Source: Microbacterium wangchenii (lineage in GTDB: Bacteria; Actinomycetota; Actinomycetes; Actinomycetales; Microbacteriaceae). From it: a stretch of DNA of 64,000 nucleotides. Below the pieces are notes generated by a model. The model did not search any database and was not told the DNA's origin. It was given only the letters and a program-made list of their open reading frames with translations. Positions within the stretch are counted from its first letter, which is position 1. Each line of letters starts with the position of its first letter. A program made the translations under genes and the position numbers. Location: positions 1,922,001-1,986,000 of the forward strand of contig NZ_CP038266.1 of the NCBI RefSeq assembly GCF_004564355.1, written 5' to 3'. Positions 48,810 through 56,533 of this stretch are shown here, piece by piece.

Positions 48810-50825
48810 ATGGTCAGCGCCACGAATGTCGATGCGAACGCGGTCAACACCGTCGGCTGGCTCTCCTCCCCCGGCACGAACATCGTCGTCCCGGTCTACC
48901 AGCGGCAGTACCGGTGGGACATCGGCGGATGCGAGCAGCTGCTCGCCGACATCCGTGCCGTCGCCGACGCCGATGAGAGGACGATGCACTTCATCGGCTC
49001 CATCCTCTCCGCCGCCAACAGCGACCGCGCCGACGGGGCCGCCGAACTCGTTCTGATCGACGGGCAGCAGCGCATCACGACCCTCATGCTGCTGGTCGCC
49101 GCGCTGCACCACACCGTGCGCGGCACCGACCCCGCTCTGGCTGCCGACCTCGAACGCGTGCTGGTGCGGGCGGCCGACCCCGCGCGGACGAAGCTGCGCC
49201 CGCACCGCGCCTGGGCCGACCTGTTCGAAGCCGTCGTCCTGGACCGGCTCGAGGACGGCGGGGATCGGGAGTCGCGCTTCAACGACAACTACTCGTTCTT
49301 CCGCAGTCAGGTGAGCCTGGATGAGGCGCCCCGCATCTGGCGCGGACTGCAGAAGCTCGAGCACGTCGCGATCACCCTCGGCGCCGGCGCCAATGCGCAG
49401 CAGATCTTCGAGAGCCTCAACTCCACCGGTGAGCCGCTGCGCGACCACGAACTGATCCACAACTACGTCCTGATGGGGCTCACGCACGCGGAGCAGACGG
49501 AGATCGAGGACGAGTTCTGGGTGCCCATCGAGCAGAACACCGGCGACTCGATCGCCGCGTTCTGGCGCCACTACCTCGTCATGCGGACGGGGCGCGAGGT
49601 GACCACGATCGGCGAGCGGGGCGTGTACGACGCGTTCCGAGCGGAGTTCCCCCGGCTGGAGCGCGCGGGTCTGCGCACGGCGGCGGCGGAGTGGAAGGCG
49701 TACTCCGAGATCTACCGCGTGCTGCTGGACCCCGCCCACGCGGCCGATCCCGACATCGCGCGTGAACTGCACTACCTCAACGTGTTCGGGCGCGGCATGT
49801 ACCCGCTCATCATGCAGGCGTACGGCGATCACGAAGCCGGTGCCCTCTCCACAGCCGACCTCGTGCGCACCATCCGCTACGTCCAGTCCCTGCTCCTGCG
49901 GCGCACCGTCTCGGGCCTCACCAACGCCCGCCTCGTCGCGCGGCTGTGCCGGGCCCGGGCGGACGGCAACGACGCGCTGGAGCGTGCGATCTCGCGCATC
50001 ACCCCTTCGGATGAACGGGTTCGAGTGGGTCTGAAGTACAGCGATCTGCCGCATCCCGCATACGTCCTCGGCCGCCTCGCCGGCGTCGACGCTCCCACGG
50101 ACCTGGAGGTCGAGTACATCTTCCCGCTCGCACCGGGCGACGCCTGGTCGGGCGACGGGGCGCGGCCGTGGTCGCAGTACAGCGAGGACGAGCAGAACAG
50201 CCACCGGGCGCTCGCGAAGACCCTGGGGAATCTGACACTCCTCGAGGAGGGGCTCGCCGAGCGCGCCGCCGACCGGTCGTTCCCCGACAAGCGGGATGCC
50301 GCGTACGCTCGCAGCTCGATCGACCTGTCCGCCGAACTCGCCGATGTTCCTGCCTGGGGCACCGCCGCCATCTCCGCCCGCTCCGCGGCGCTGAGCGAGC
50401 GGTTCCTGCAGCTGTGGGCGAAGCCGCCTGTCGTGGCCATCGACGACGACGACCTCACCCCCATCCTGGATGCCAGGAAGCGCCGTGGATGGCCACGCGG
50501 CTGGCAGCGGGAGTGGGACTACGTCGAATACCGGGGCGAGCACTGGGAGGTCTACGACGTCAAGCACCTCTTCAACCGCATCTTCAAGCGCCTGTGGGCC
50601 GACTCCCGCGAGTCGGTGATCGATTTTAGCGCCCGCCGCGGCGGGCCCGTGTACGACGCGCAGTCGTGGAACGGGCAGTGGGACGCCCTCGACGACGCCC
50701 ACTTCCTGTACATGGGGTGGGACTCCCGATACATGCTCGCCGCCGTGCAGGGGGTGCTCGAAGAAGCCGGCTTCGCGTCGGAGGTCTTCGTGAAGTACTC
50801 CTACATCGGCAACGCGATGCCCTGA
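48810..50825 (+). CDS. DUF262/DUF1524 protein, GmrSD (type IV restriction)-like, altered nuclease motif
   Basis: 671 residues from the ATG at 48810 (GGAGG upstream); a GTG at 48744 is possible but lies 3 bp after a TAGACT -10 element. The DUF262 ParB/Srx-like domain has VPVYQRQYRWD near residue 27 and LIDGQQRITTLMLL near 83. The DUF1524 domain has LGNLTLLEEGL near 472 and SFPDKRDAAYARSS, but the HNH-type H-I-x-P motif reads VEYIFPLAP near 433, with Tyr in place of the catalytic His. About 120 further C-terminal residues (YVEYRGEHWEVYDVKHLFNRIF) form an extra domain I do not recognise. Stand-alone; a defence role is plausible, nuclease activity doubtful. Confidence 0.8.
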   Translation: MVSATNVDANAVNTVGWLSSPGTNIVVPVYQRQYRWDIGGCEQLLADIRAVADADERTMHFIGSILSAANSDRADGAAELVLIDGQQRITTLMLLVAALHHTVRGTDPALAADLERVLVRAADPARTKLRPHRAWADLFEAVVLDRLEDGGDRESRFNDNYSFFRSQVSLDEAPRIWRGLQKLEHVAITLGAGANAQQIFESLNSTGEPLRDHELIHNYVLMGLTHAEQTEIEDEFWVPIEQNTGDSIAAFWRHYLVMRTGREVTTIGERGVYDAFRAEFPRLERAGLRTAAAEWKAYSEIYRVLLDPAHAADPDIARELHYLNVFGRGMYPLIMQAYGDHEAGALSTADLVRTIRYVQSLLLRRTVSGLTNARLVARLCRARADGNDALERAISRITPSDERVRVGLKYSDLPHPAYVLGRLAGVDAPTDLEVEYIFPLAPGDAWSGDGARPWSQYSEDEQNSHRALAKTLGNLTLLEEGLAERAADRSFPDKRDAAYARSSIDLSAELADVPAWGTAAISARSAALSERFLQLWAKPPVVAIDDDDLTPILDARKRRGWPRGWQREWDYVEYRGEHWEVYDVKHLFNRIFKRLWADSRESVIDFSARRGGPVYDAQSWNGQWDALDDAHFLYMGWDSRYMLAAVQGVLEEAGFASEVFVKYSYIGNAMP

Positions 50826-50922
50826 CACGGGCGGAGGACGCTGCTGCGGCGCGCCCGCCCGGGAACGCTGCGGAGGGCGCGCGCGTGGGTAGGCGCATGG
50901 TTGCGTGAGGGGCGCACAGCGG

Positions 50923-51396
50923 CTATCCCTCGAGGTCGCTGACGTCCCATGCGGGCGAATCCGTGCGGGGCACATGCTCCCCCACGAGGGTGCGGAGGGT
51001 CTCGACGACGCTCGCCAATGACGCCGCCCCCACCTGCTCCTCCCACTGTGCCCGGAGCTCGTCGAAGATCTGCTCCCCCTCCCGGAGCATGGTCAGTCCG
51101 CGATCGGTGACGCGAACGCGAAGGCGGCGCCGATCGGCTGGATCGGGCTCGCGTGTGACATATCCGCGCTCCTCGAGCACGGCGATCGTCTTGGCCGCCG
51201 CCTGCTTCGTCACCGAAGTCGCGCGCCCCAGATCGGAGGCGCTGTCGGCGCCGGCGATGATCGCCCGCAGAGCGAAGTCGTGGAGCGGCCGGACGTCTTC
51301 GAATCCCCGTGCCGCCAGCTCCGTCGTGGCCTGGGCGGCGAGGGTGCGAAAACCGCCGAGGAGGAGCAGGGCGAGTTCGGCGCCGGACCTGGACAT
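50923..51396 (-). CDS. MarR-family transcription regulator
   Basis: 157 residues. Winged-helix features: LHDFALRAIIAGADSASDLGRATSVTKQAAAKTIAVLEERGYV and the wing REPDPADRRRLRVRVTDRG, a textbook MarR signature. The ATG at 51396 is chosen because an upstream in-frame ATG at 51465 would translate through both operators. It is divergent from an alpha/beta hydrolase gene, with two identical-type palindromes between the starts. It probably represses itself and the hydrolase until a small hydrophobic ligand binds. Confidence 0.88.
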   Translation of the reverse strand: MSRSGAELALLLLGGFRTLAAQATTELAARGFEDVRPLHDFALRAIIAGADSASDLGRATSVTKQAAAKTIAVLEERGYVTREPDPADRRRLRVRVTDRGLTMLREGEQIFDELRAQWEEQVGAASLASVVETLRTLVGEHVPRTDSPAWDVSDLEG

Positions 51397-51423
51397 CCAC
51401 CCAGCGTACGGAATATCCCCGAA

Positions 51424-51462
51424 GACAACCGGGTTGTCTACTATGAAGACAACGACGTTGTC
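51424..51462. promoter_or_regulatory. Twin MarR operators
   Basis: GACAACCGGGTTGTC (51424-51438) and GACAACGACGTTGTC (51448-51462) are palindromes of the form GACAAC-N3-GTTGTC, 24 bp apart centre to centre. That spacing puts both on nearly the same face of the helix. They fill the gap between the MarR gene and the hydrolase gene. Confidence 0.85.
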
Positions 51463-51476
51463 CATTAAGGAGCATC

Positions 51477-52400
51477 ATGACGATCATCGCGCCCGCCGGA
51501 GCCACGATCCCCGGCGTCACCCATCACCTGGCCGCCATCAACGGGACCGAGCTGCATTACGTGACCGCGGGCGACAGCGGTTCACCCATCCTCCTCGTGC
51601 ACGGCTGGCCGGAAACCTGGTGGGCGTTCCGCACGCTCATCCCCCTGCTCGCACGCACGCACCGCGTGTTCGCCCTCGACCTGCGCGGCTTCGGAGACTC
51701 CGGGGCCGGGGAGACGGAGTACGGAGAAGCCGTCTCCGCCGAAGACCTGCACCAGCTGGTGGCGCACCTCGGCGCGGGCGCGGTGCACGTCCTCGGGCAG
51801 GACATCAGCGGCGGCACGGTCTTCCGCTTCGCCGCAACCCACCCCGCCGACGTGCGGAGCCTCATCGCCATCGAGAGCACGCTGATGGGCTACGGACTCG
51901 AAGCCCTCGCCGACGTCAACGGCTTCGGTTCGTGGCATGTCGGCTTCCTCGGCACGCCGGCGATCGCGAGCATGCTGATTCCCGGTCATGAGCGGGACCT
52001 CATCGCCGGCTGGGCCTATGCCAACATGAACGGCACACCCGGGGCCGTCTCGGAGAGCGACCTCGACGAGTTCATCCGCACCTACTCCCGCCCCGGCGCG
52101 TGGCGCGGTACGGAGGGCCTCTATCACCAGCTCTTTCTCGACAAGGGCGAGACCAGGGCTCTCGCCGAGGCGCACCCGATCACAGTGCCCGTCCTCGCCG
52201 TCGACGGCGCGAACGCCCCGTTCACCGCGAACACCTTCCGCCAGGTGACCGCGGGCGAAGTCACCTCGGTCCATATCCCTGGCGTCGGACACCTCGTGGC
52301 GCAGGAGGCACCCGATGCGCTGGCCGCGGCCATCCTGCACTTCACAATGCGGGTCGAACAGATGCGGGTCGAACAGATGCGGGTCGAACAGATCCGGTAG
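51477..52400 (+). CDS. Alpha/beta hydrolase, epoxide-hydrolase-like
   Basis: 307 residues. VHGWPETWWAFRTLIP holds the HGxP oxyanion motif of epoxide hydrolases, ALDLRGFGDSG follows, and the nucleophile elbow is LGQDISGGTVF, with Asp rather than Ser, as in epoxide hydrolases and dehalogenases. The catalytic His is in PGVGHLVAQEAPD. TTAAGGAGC precedes the ATG at 51477. Control is by the divergent MarR protein through twin operators, suggesting detoxification of an epoxide or organic halide. The C-terminus carries an odd five-residue repeat MRVEQ x3, encoded by a 15-bp tandem DNA repeat. Confidence 0.87.
   Translation: MTIIAPAGATIPGVTHHLAAINGTELHYVTAGDSGSPILLVHGWPETWWAFRTLIPLLARTHRVFALDLRGFGDSGAGETEYGEAVSAEDLHQLVAHLGAGAVHVLGQDISGGTVFRFAATHPADVRSLIAIESTLMGYGLEALADVNGFGSWHVGFLGTPAIASMLIPGHERDLIAGWAYANMNGTPGAVSESDLDEFIRTYSRPGAWRGTEGLYHQLFLDKGETRALAEAHPITVPVLAVDGANAPFTANTFRQVTAGEVTSVHIPGVGHLVAQEAPDALAAAILHFTMRVEQMRVEQMRVEQIR
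52347..52397 (+). repeat. 15-bp tandem repeat at the 3' end of the hydrolase gene
   Basis: The unit ATGCGGGTCGAACAG occurs three times (52347-52361, 52362-52376, 52377-52391), followed by a degenerate partial copy. It encodes repeated MRVEQ. Perfect identity of the copies suggests recent slippage; copy number may vary between strains without a frameshift. Confidence 0.9.
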
Positions 52401-52471
52401 GGCGGGTGGGACTTGAACCCACGATCGTCGGGTTATGAGCCCGCTGCCTTGACCAGCTTGGCCACCGCCCC
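52398..52471 (-). tRNA. tRNA with CAT anticodon (elongator Met or Ile2)
   Basis: A cloverleaf folds on the minus strand: acceptor GGGGCGG with CCGCCCT (G1-U72 wobble), D-arm, anticodon stem GCGGG/CCCGA region with loop CTCATAA (anticodon CAT), T-arm GTGGG-TTCAAGT-CCCAC. CCA is not encoded. The last three bases overlap the stop codon of the convergent hydrolase gene. Met versus lysidine-modified Ile2 cannot be decided by eye. Confidence 0.88.
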
Positions 52472-52514
52472 CTGATCCTCCGAGCCTACCGGCCCGGACG
52501 GAGGGGGGCGGTGA

Positions 52515-53507
52515 TCAGTCTCGGCGAGGCTTCTTGCTGCTCCGGCCGCGCGGGATGGGGAGCTCTTGGGAGTCGCTCACGATCTGCGGGTGATGCCGCG
52601 TGAGCTGGATGACTCCCCACATCGCCACGGCGCCGGCGATGGCGAAGCCCACCAGCGCCCACACCGGCGCGGTCGAGGCCTCCCCCAGCACGAGCAGTCC
52701 GATCAGCACCGCCACGAGCGGATCGATGACGGTGAGCCCGGCGATCACGAGGTCGGGCGGCCCGACCGAGTACGCCGTCTGCACGAAGTACGCGCCGATG
52801 GCGACGGCGGCCAGCAGCGCCACGACGCACAGCAGCGTGAGCCACTCGAAGTCGCCGCTCTGGATGCGGCTGATCACGACCTTGGCGAGCGTGGCGACGA
52901 AGCCGTAGATGACACCGGCCGCGGTGATGTAGAACAGCGCGCGCATCCGCTTGCGCAGCCACAGCCACAGCACCGCGAAGACCACGATGACCACGGCCAG
53001 GATCGCCAGGATGATCACCAGTTCACGGGAACCGACCTGATGCTCGGTGGCGAAGAAGGCGGCGATCGTGACGAAGGTGAGGATGCCGCCGATGCACGCG
53101 ACGATGGCGATGATCGACTGACGCGTGGGCTTGTGCCCCGACAGGCGGGCGTTCAGCAGGGTTGTCACGACGAGCGCGACGGCACCCAGGGGCTGCACGA
53201 GGATCAGCGGCGCCACCGACAGCGCGCCCAGCTGGCACACGATCGCGAGCCCCAGCATGACGGTGCCCATGACCCACGAGGGCCGGCGAAGCAGCCCGAG
53301 GAGCTGCCCGCCGTTCAGGCCTGAGGTGCCGGCCTTGCCGGAGAGCCGCTCCACCTTCGCCACGCCGCGGTGCTGATACTGCGCGCCGAAGGACATGAAG
53401 ATCGCACCCAGCAACGCCAAGGGGATCCCGAGCAGGATCCCGGGGTCGCGGAAGATGCCGACGAGTTCGTCGGTGACATCCCCCAGCGAGAGGTCGACGC
53501 CAATCAC
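52515..53507 (-). CDS. DMT-superfamily (EamA/NIPA-like) membrane protein
   Basis: 330 residues with about nine to ten hydrophobic spans, for example ILLGIPLALLGAIFMSFGAQYQ, VMGTVMLGLAIVCQLGALS and LIAVLIGLLVLGEAS-like segments (PLVAVLIGLLVLGEAS). The repeated GALSVAPLILVQPLGAVALVV and LTVIDPLVAVLIGLLVLGE halves are the internal duplication typical of the DMT superfamily; the long EEHRG-like loop (QYQHRGVAKVERL) resembles NIPA-type magnesium transporters. The tail is basic (GRSSKKPRRD). Start is a GTG at 53507, divergent from def. Substrate unknown. Confidence 0.8.
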   Translation of the reverse strand: MIGVDLSLGDVTDELVGIFRDPGILLGIPLALLGAIFMSFGAQYQHRGVAKVERLSGKAGTSGLNGGQLLGLLRRPSWVMGTVMLGLAIVCQLGALSVAPLILVQPLGAVALVVTTLLNARLSGHKPTRQSIIAIVACIGGILTFVTIAAFFATEHQVGSRELVIILAILAVVIVVFAVLWLWLRKRMRALFYITAAGVIYGFVATLAKVVISRIQSGDFEWLTLLCVVALLAAVAIGAYFVQTAYSVGPPDLVIAGLTVIDPLVAVLIGLLVLGEASTAPVWALVGFAIAGAVAMWGVIQLTRHHPQIVSDSQELPIPRGRSSKKPRRD

Positions 53508-53537
53508 CCCTCGACACTATCCGCCCGAGCCGCTCGA

Positions 53538-53549
53538 TAGGCTCAAGGC
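53538..53549 (+). promoter_or_regulatory. def promoter -10 element, leaderless arrangement
   Basis: TAGGCT (53538-53543) ends six bases before the GTG at 53550. This is the same -10 hexamer and spacing as for ppgK, so the transcript probably begins at the start codon. No ribosome-binding site fits. Confidence 0.5.
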
Positions 53550-54116
53550 GTGGCCGTTCTCCCGATTCGCATCATGGGCGATCCCGTCCTGCACGCTCCC
53601 GCCGACCCTGTGACCGAGATCACCGACGACATCCGCCGGCTCGTCGCCGACATGTTCGAGACGATGGATGCCGCGCCCGGCGTGGGCCTCGCCGCGCCGC
53701 AGGTGGGTGTGGGACTGCGGCTGTACGTATACAGCTACGCCGACGACGAGGGCGCACCCTGGCGCGGTGTGATCATCAACCCCGAGCTGTGGATGCGTCC
53801 GCTCGAACCCGGCGCCCCCGACCCCGACGACGAGTCGGAAGGATGCTTGTCGTTCCCGGGCGAGCGATTCCCCCTCCGCCGTTCGGAAGAGGTCGTGGTC
53901 ACCGGCACCGACCTCGACGGCGAGGCTGTGCGCATCCAGGTGTCGGGCTGGCGCGCACGGATCATGCAGCACGAATTCGATCACCTCGACGGCGTGCTCT
54001 ACATCGACCGCCTGGATGACAGCGACTGGAAGACGACGCAGAAGATCGCCCGCAAGCGCGGATGGGGGCGCCCCGGCAACGCGTGGCTCCCGGGCGTGGA
54101 CGACCTGGACGCCTGA
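53550..54116 (+). CDS. def: Peptide deformylase
   Basis: 188 residues. Removes the formyl group from new proteins' N-terminal Met. The three deformylase motifs are intact: GVGLAAPQV (residues 44-52), EGCLSFPGE (metal Cys) near 97 and QHEFDHLDGVL (two His ligands and catalytic Glu) near 140. The C-terminal extension WKTTQKIARKRGWGRPGNAWLPG is common in actinobacteria. The GTG start lies six bases after a -10 hexamer, indicating a leaderless mRNA. Divergent from the DMT-type gene. Confidence 0.95.
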   Translation: MAVLPIRIMGDPVLHAPADPVTEITDDIRRLVADMFETMDAAPGVGLAAPQVGVGLRLYVYSYADDEGAPWRGVIINPELWMRPLEPGAPDPDDESEGCLSFPGERFPLRRSEEVVVTGTDLDGEAVRIQVSGWRARIMQHEFDHLDGVLYIDRLDDSDWKTTQKIARKRGWGRPGNAWLPGVDDLDA

Positions 54117-54193
54117 CCCCGCGCCACCTGGCACATCCCGCCGGAGCTCGCCACCCCGTACGTGCGCCGGAAGCCATGCGCTTGAGTGGGGGC

Positions 54194-54880
54194 ATGGAAG
54201 CATCCGATCGTTCGACGCCCCTGGCCGTGCTGTTCGACATCGACGGGACTCTCGTGGATTCGAACTACCTCCACGTGGATGCGTGGTCCCGCGCGTTCGC
54301 CGAGGCGGGCACCCCTGTCGACACATGGCGGATCCACCGCGCCATCGGGATGGACTCCGGCAAGCTGCTGGACGAGCTCCTCGGCGACGCCGCCGACTCG
54401 GCCGGACCGGTCGCGAAGAAGGCGCACGCGCGGTTGTACGCGGGCATGTCCGAGCGCCTGCGCGTTTTCGCCGGCGCACGGGAGCTTCTGCAGGTCCTCG
54501 CCGATCGCGGGCACACCATCGTCCTGGCGACCTCCGCCCCGCCGGAGGAGCTCGAGATGCTGCTGGAGGTGCTCGACATGGGCGACACGCTGGACGTCGT
54601 CACCTCGGCTCAGGATGCCGAGACCGCGAAGCCCGATCCCGACATCCTCACCGTCGCCGTCGAGCGCGCGGGCGTGAGCCCCGACCGCGCCGTCATGGTC
54701 GGTGACGCGGTGTGGGATGTGCAGGCAGCGGCGCGCGCCGGCGTCCCGTGCGTCGGCGTGCTCAGCGGTGGGACCGGGCGGGACGAGCTCCGCGCGGCCG
54801 GCGCGGTCGCCGTGTACGACGACGTCGCGGGCCTGCTGCGCGAACTGGATGCCAGCCCGCTCCGCAGCGCCCCGGAATAA
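54194..54880 (+). CDS. HAD-superfamily phosphatase (phosphoglycolate-phosphatase-like)
   Basis: 228 residues. HAD motifs: motif I FDIDGTLVDSNYLH at residues 13-26, motif II VLATSAPPEE near 115, motif III Lys in ETAKPDPDIL near 142, and motif IV MVGDAVWDVQAA near 165. The cap between motif I and II is the helical C1 type. It dephosphorylates a small metabolite; specificity unknown. The ATG at 54194 follows GTGGGGGC; an ATG at 54176 is also in frame with a GGAAG upstream. Follows def by 77 bp. Confidence 0.85.
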   Translation: MEASDRSTPLAVLFDIDGTLVDSNYLHVDAWSRAFAEAGTPVDTWRIHRAIGMDSGKLLDELLGDAADSAGPVAKKAHARLYAGMSERLRVFAGARELLQVLADRGHTIVLATSAPPEELEMLLEVLDMGDTLDVVTSAQDAETAKPDPDILTVAVERAGVSPDRAVMVGDAVWDVQAAARAGVPCVGVLSGGTGRDELRAAGAVAVYDDVAGLLRELDASPLRSAPE

Positions 54881-54920
54881 CGCGCTGACCTGGAGTGTTG
54901 TGCCCAGCGGAGGAGAAGGT

Positions 54921-55184
54921 ATGAAAGGTGATCGAGTAGAGATCGTGGTCGACGCGGGCGGTGGTGTCGCTCGCACGTATGACATCGAAGCCAGCCGTGC
55001 AGGCCGTCGGCTGGACGTGACCCACGGCCGGGGTCTGGTGGAGGTCTCCGAGGTGACCCGCTCGGGTACACCGGTGCGCACGGCCCGATTCATGGCGAAC
55101 CGGGTGATCGCGCTCGTGGAGCACCCCGCCGATGAGAGCGCCGCCCGACCGGAGGAATACGCGCCGCTGCGCCGCGCCGCGTGA
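54921..55184 (+). CDS. Small conserved hypothetical protein
   Basis: 87 residues. A strong ribosome site, GGAGGAGAAGGT, precedes the ATG. The sequence is predicted mostly beta: VEIVVDAGGGVARTYDIEASRAGRRLDVTHGRGLVEVSEVTRSG, then a basic TARFMANRVIALVEHP. No membrane segment, Cys or catalytic motif is visible. It stands alone between the HAD gene and a convergent small gene. I do not recognise a family. Confidence 0.65.
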   Translation: MKGDRVEIVVDAGGGVARTYDIEASRAGRRLDVTHGRGLVEVSEVTRSGTPVRTARFMANRVIALVEHPADESAARPEEYAPLRRAA

Positions 55185-55199
55185 CGCGGGCGCGCACCG

Positions 55200-55409
55200 T
55201 CAGGCCGAGTGGGCCTCGCGGTGCGCGTCTTCCATGGCCGTCGACTTCAGCTGAAGGATGGCGAGGGCTTCGTGGAGGGCCCCCACGGGGGCCTCGATCT
55301 CGTCGAAGTGGTGCAGGAAGCCGTTCGCGTCGCGTGCGGTGACCGTGACGAACGCGTGTCCGTGGCGCGGTACGCGCTGACCCTTCGTCCGCATCCTGCG
55401 CTCCCCCAT
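55200..55409 (-). CDS. Small hypothetical protein
   Basis: 69 residues from the ATG at 55409, preceded by AGGAG at eight bases; a longer frame from 55457 has no such site. The body reads GHAFVTVTARDANGFLHHFDEIEAPVGALHEALAILQLKSTAMEDAH, a beta-beta-alpha pattern with several His. No signal or membrane segment. It is convergent with the other small gene (15-bp gap). No function can be assigned. Confidence 0.6.
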   Translation of the reverse strand: MGERRMRTKGQRVPRHGHAFVTVTARDANGFLHHFDEIEAPVGALHEALAILQLKSTAMEDAHREAHSA

Positions 55410-55530
55410 CCGCCCCGCTCCTTCCGCTGGATCCGAGGCTACCCGGCACCCGTGCACTGCGGCGGCCGGACACGCGAGAACCGCTTCCCGATGTCGTCGC
55501 TCGCGTCGCGTGCAGGAGCAGACAAAGGGA

Positions 55531-55557
55531 AAGGCCCGGGGTGGAAGCCCGGGCCTT
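55531..55557. terminator. Strong stem-loop near tRNA-Asn
   Basis: AAGGCCCGGG (55531-55540), seven-base loop, CCCGGGCCTT (55548-55557) forms a 10-bp stem 35 bp downstream of the 3' end of tRNA-Asn on the minus strand. It is a likely terminator for the tRNA. A second small hairpin (CCGCGT/ACGCGG, 55567-55583) lies between. Confidence 0.7.
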
Positions 55558-55592
55558 AGGTGAGAGCCGCGTTAGATGACGCGGTACTCTCG

Positions 55593-55665
55593 CTCCCCGG
55601 CTTGGACTCGAACCAAGAACCTATCGGTTAACAGCCGATTGCTCTGCCAATTGAGCTACCGAGGA
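55593..55665 (-). tRNA. tRNA-Asn (anticodon GTT)
   Basis: Minus-strand cloverleaf: acceptor TCCTCGG with CCGGGGA (G-U pairs), D-arm GCTCAATTGGCAGAGC, anticodon stem ATCGG/CCGAT with loop CTGTTAA (anticodon GTT), T-arm CTTGG-TTCGAGT-CCAAG and discriminator G. CCA is not encoded. Confidence 0.95.
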
Positions 55666-55727
55666 ATATGCTCCGCGTCGTGCGCGCAACCCCACCATGC
55701 TAGCAAAGCATCGCGCCAGTTCCGAAC

Positions 55728-56501
55728 TCAGCGCACCGCCGCGCGTTGCGCGTCGGTGCCGTCGGGGGTCCACAGGAGCGCGTCGGCCCCGTGCCCGTAC
55801 GCGACGGGGTGCCCGCCGCGCAGCACCAGCACGTCGGCGTCCAGTTCGCGCGCCGCATCCGCATCGTTGGTGACCATCAGCGCGGCCATCCCGTGATCGT
55901 CGCGGCGGCGGAGAATCGCGTCCCGCGCCGCCGTGCGCACCTCGATGTCGAGGTTCGCGTAGGGGTCGTCGGCGACCAGCAGCCGCGGCTCGAGCACGAG
56001 GGCACGCGCCAGAGCGACACGCTGGCGCATGCCGGCGCTCAACTCGTACGGGTACTTCGCCGCGGCGCCCAGGGGCAGCTGCATCTCGTCCAGGAGCGTC
56101 GCCACGCGCACGGCAAGCGCACGCCCGTTGACGCGTCGGTCGCGACTCGTGATCGGCTCGGCGATCACCTCCGACACGGTCAGCCGCGAGGGCAGATCGG
56201 CGCCGGCGCGCTGCGGCATGTAGCCCACCACATACGTGAGCTGACGGCGTGCGCGGCCGGGATGGCGCGCGTCGATGCCCTCGACGGTGGCTGAGCCGCC
56301 CGCGGCGCTCAGGCCGTCTTCGGTGCGACCAGCGAGGAAGGCCGCGAGCGTCGACTTGCCGGCACCGGTGGGGCCCATGACGGCGAGTACGCCTCTGCGG
56401 GGCAGAGTGATCGACACCCCCTCGACCACGCGTGCGCCACCACGAGCGACGGACAGATCGTCGGCGCGGACGGCGATATCCGCTTCGGTGAGGCGACGCA
56501 C
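55728..56501 (-). CDS. Orphan ABC transporter ATP-binding protein
   Basis: 257 residues, a single cassette: Walker A MGPTGAGKST near residue 42, Q-loop region VGYMPQRAG, signature ELSAGMRQRVALARALV near 158, Walker B RLLVADDPYANLD and H-loop-position MVTNDADAA, where the usual switch His appears to be Asn. Walker B has DDP where most have DEP, so the catalytic Glu is replaced by Asp. No permease or binding-protein gene is adjacent. Start is a GTG at 56501. It may work with components encoded elsewhere, or in regulation. Substrate unknown. Confidence 0.83.
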   Translation of the reverse strand: MRRLTEADIAVRADDLSVARGGARVVEGVSITLPRRGVLAVMGPTGAGKSTLAAFLAGRTEDGLSAAGGSATVEGIDARHPGRARRQLTYVVGYMPQRAGADLPSRLTVSEVIAEPITSRDRRVNGRALAVRVATLLDEMQLPLGAAAKYPYELSAGMRQRVALARALVLEPRLLVADDPYANLDIEVRTAARDAILRRRDDHGMAALMVTNDADAARELDADVLVLRGGHPVAYGHGADALLWTPDGTDAQRAAVR

Positions 56502-56533
56502 CCCTCCATCCTGCCGTGCGGAGGAGCGGTGCG

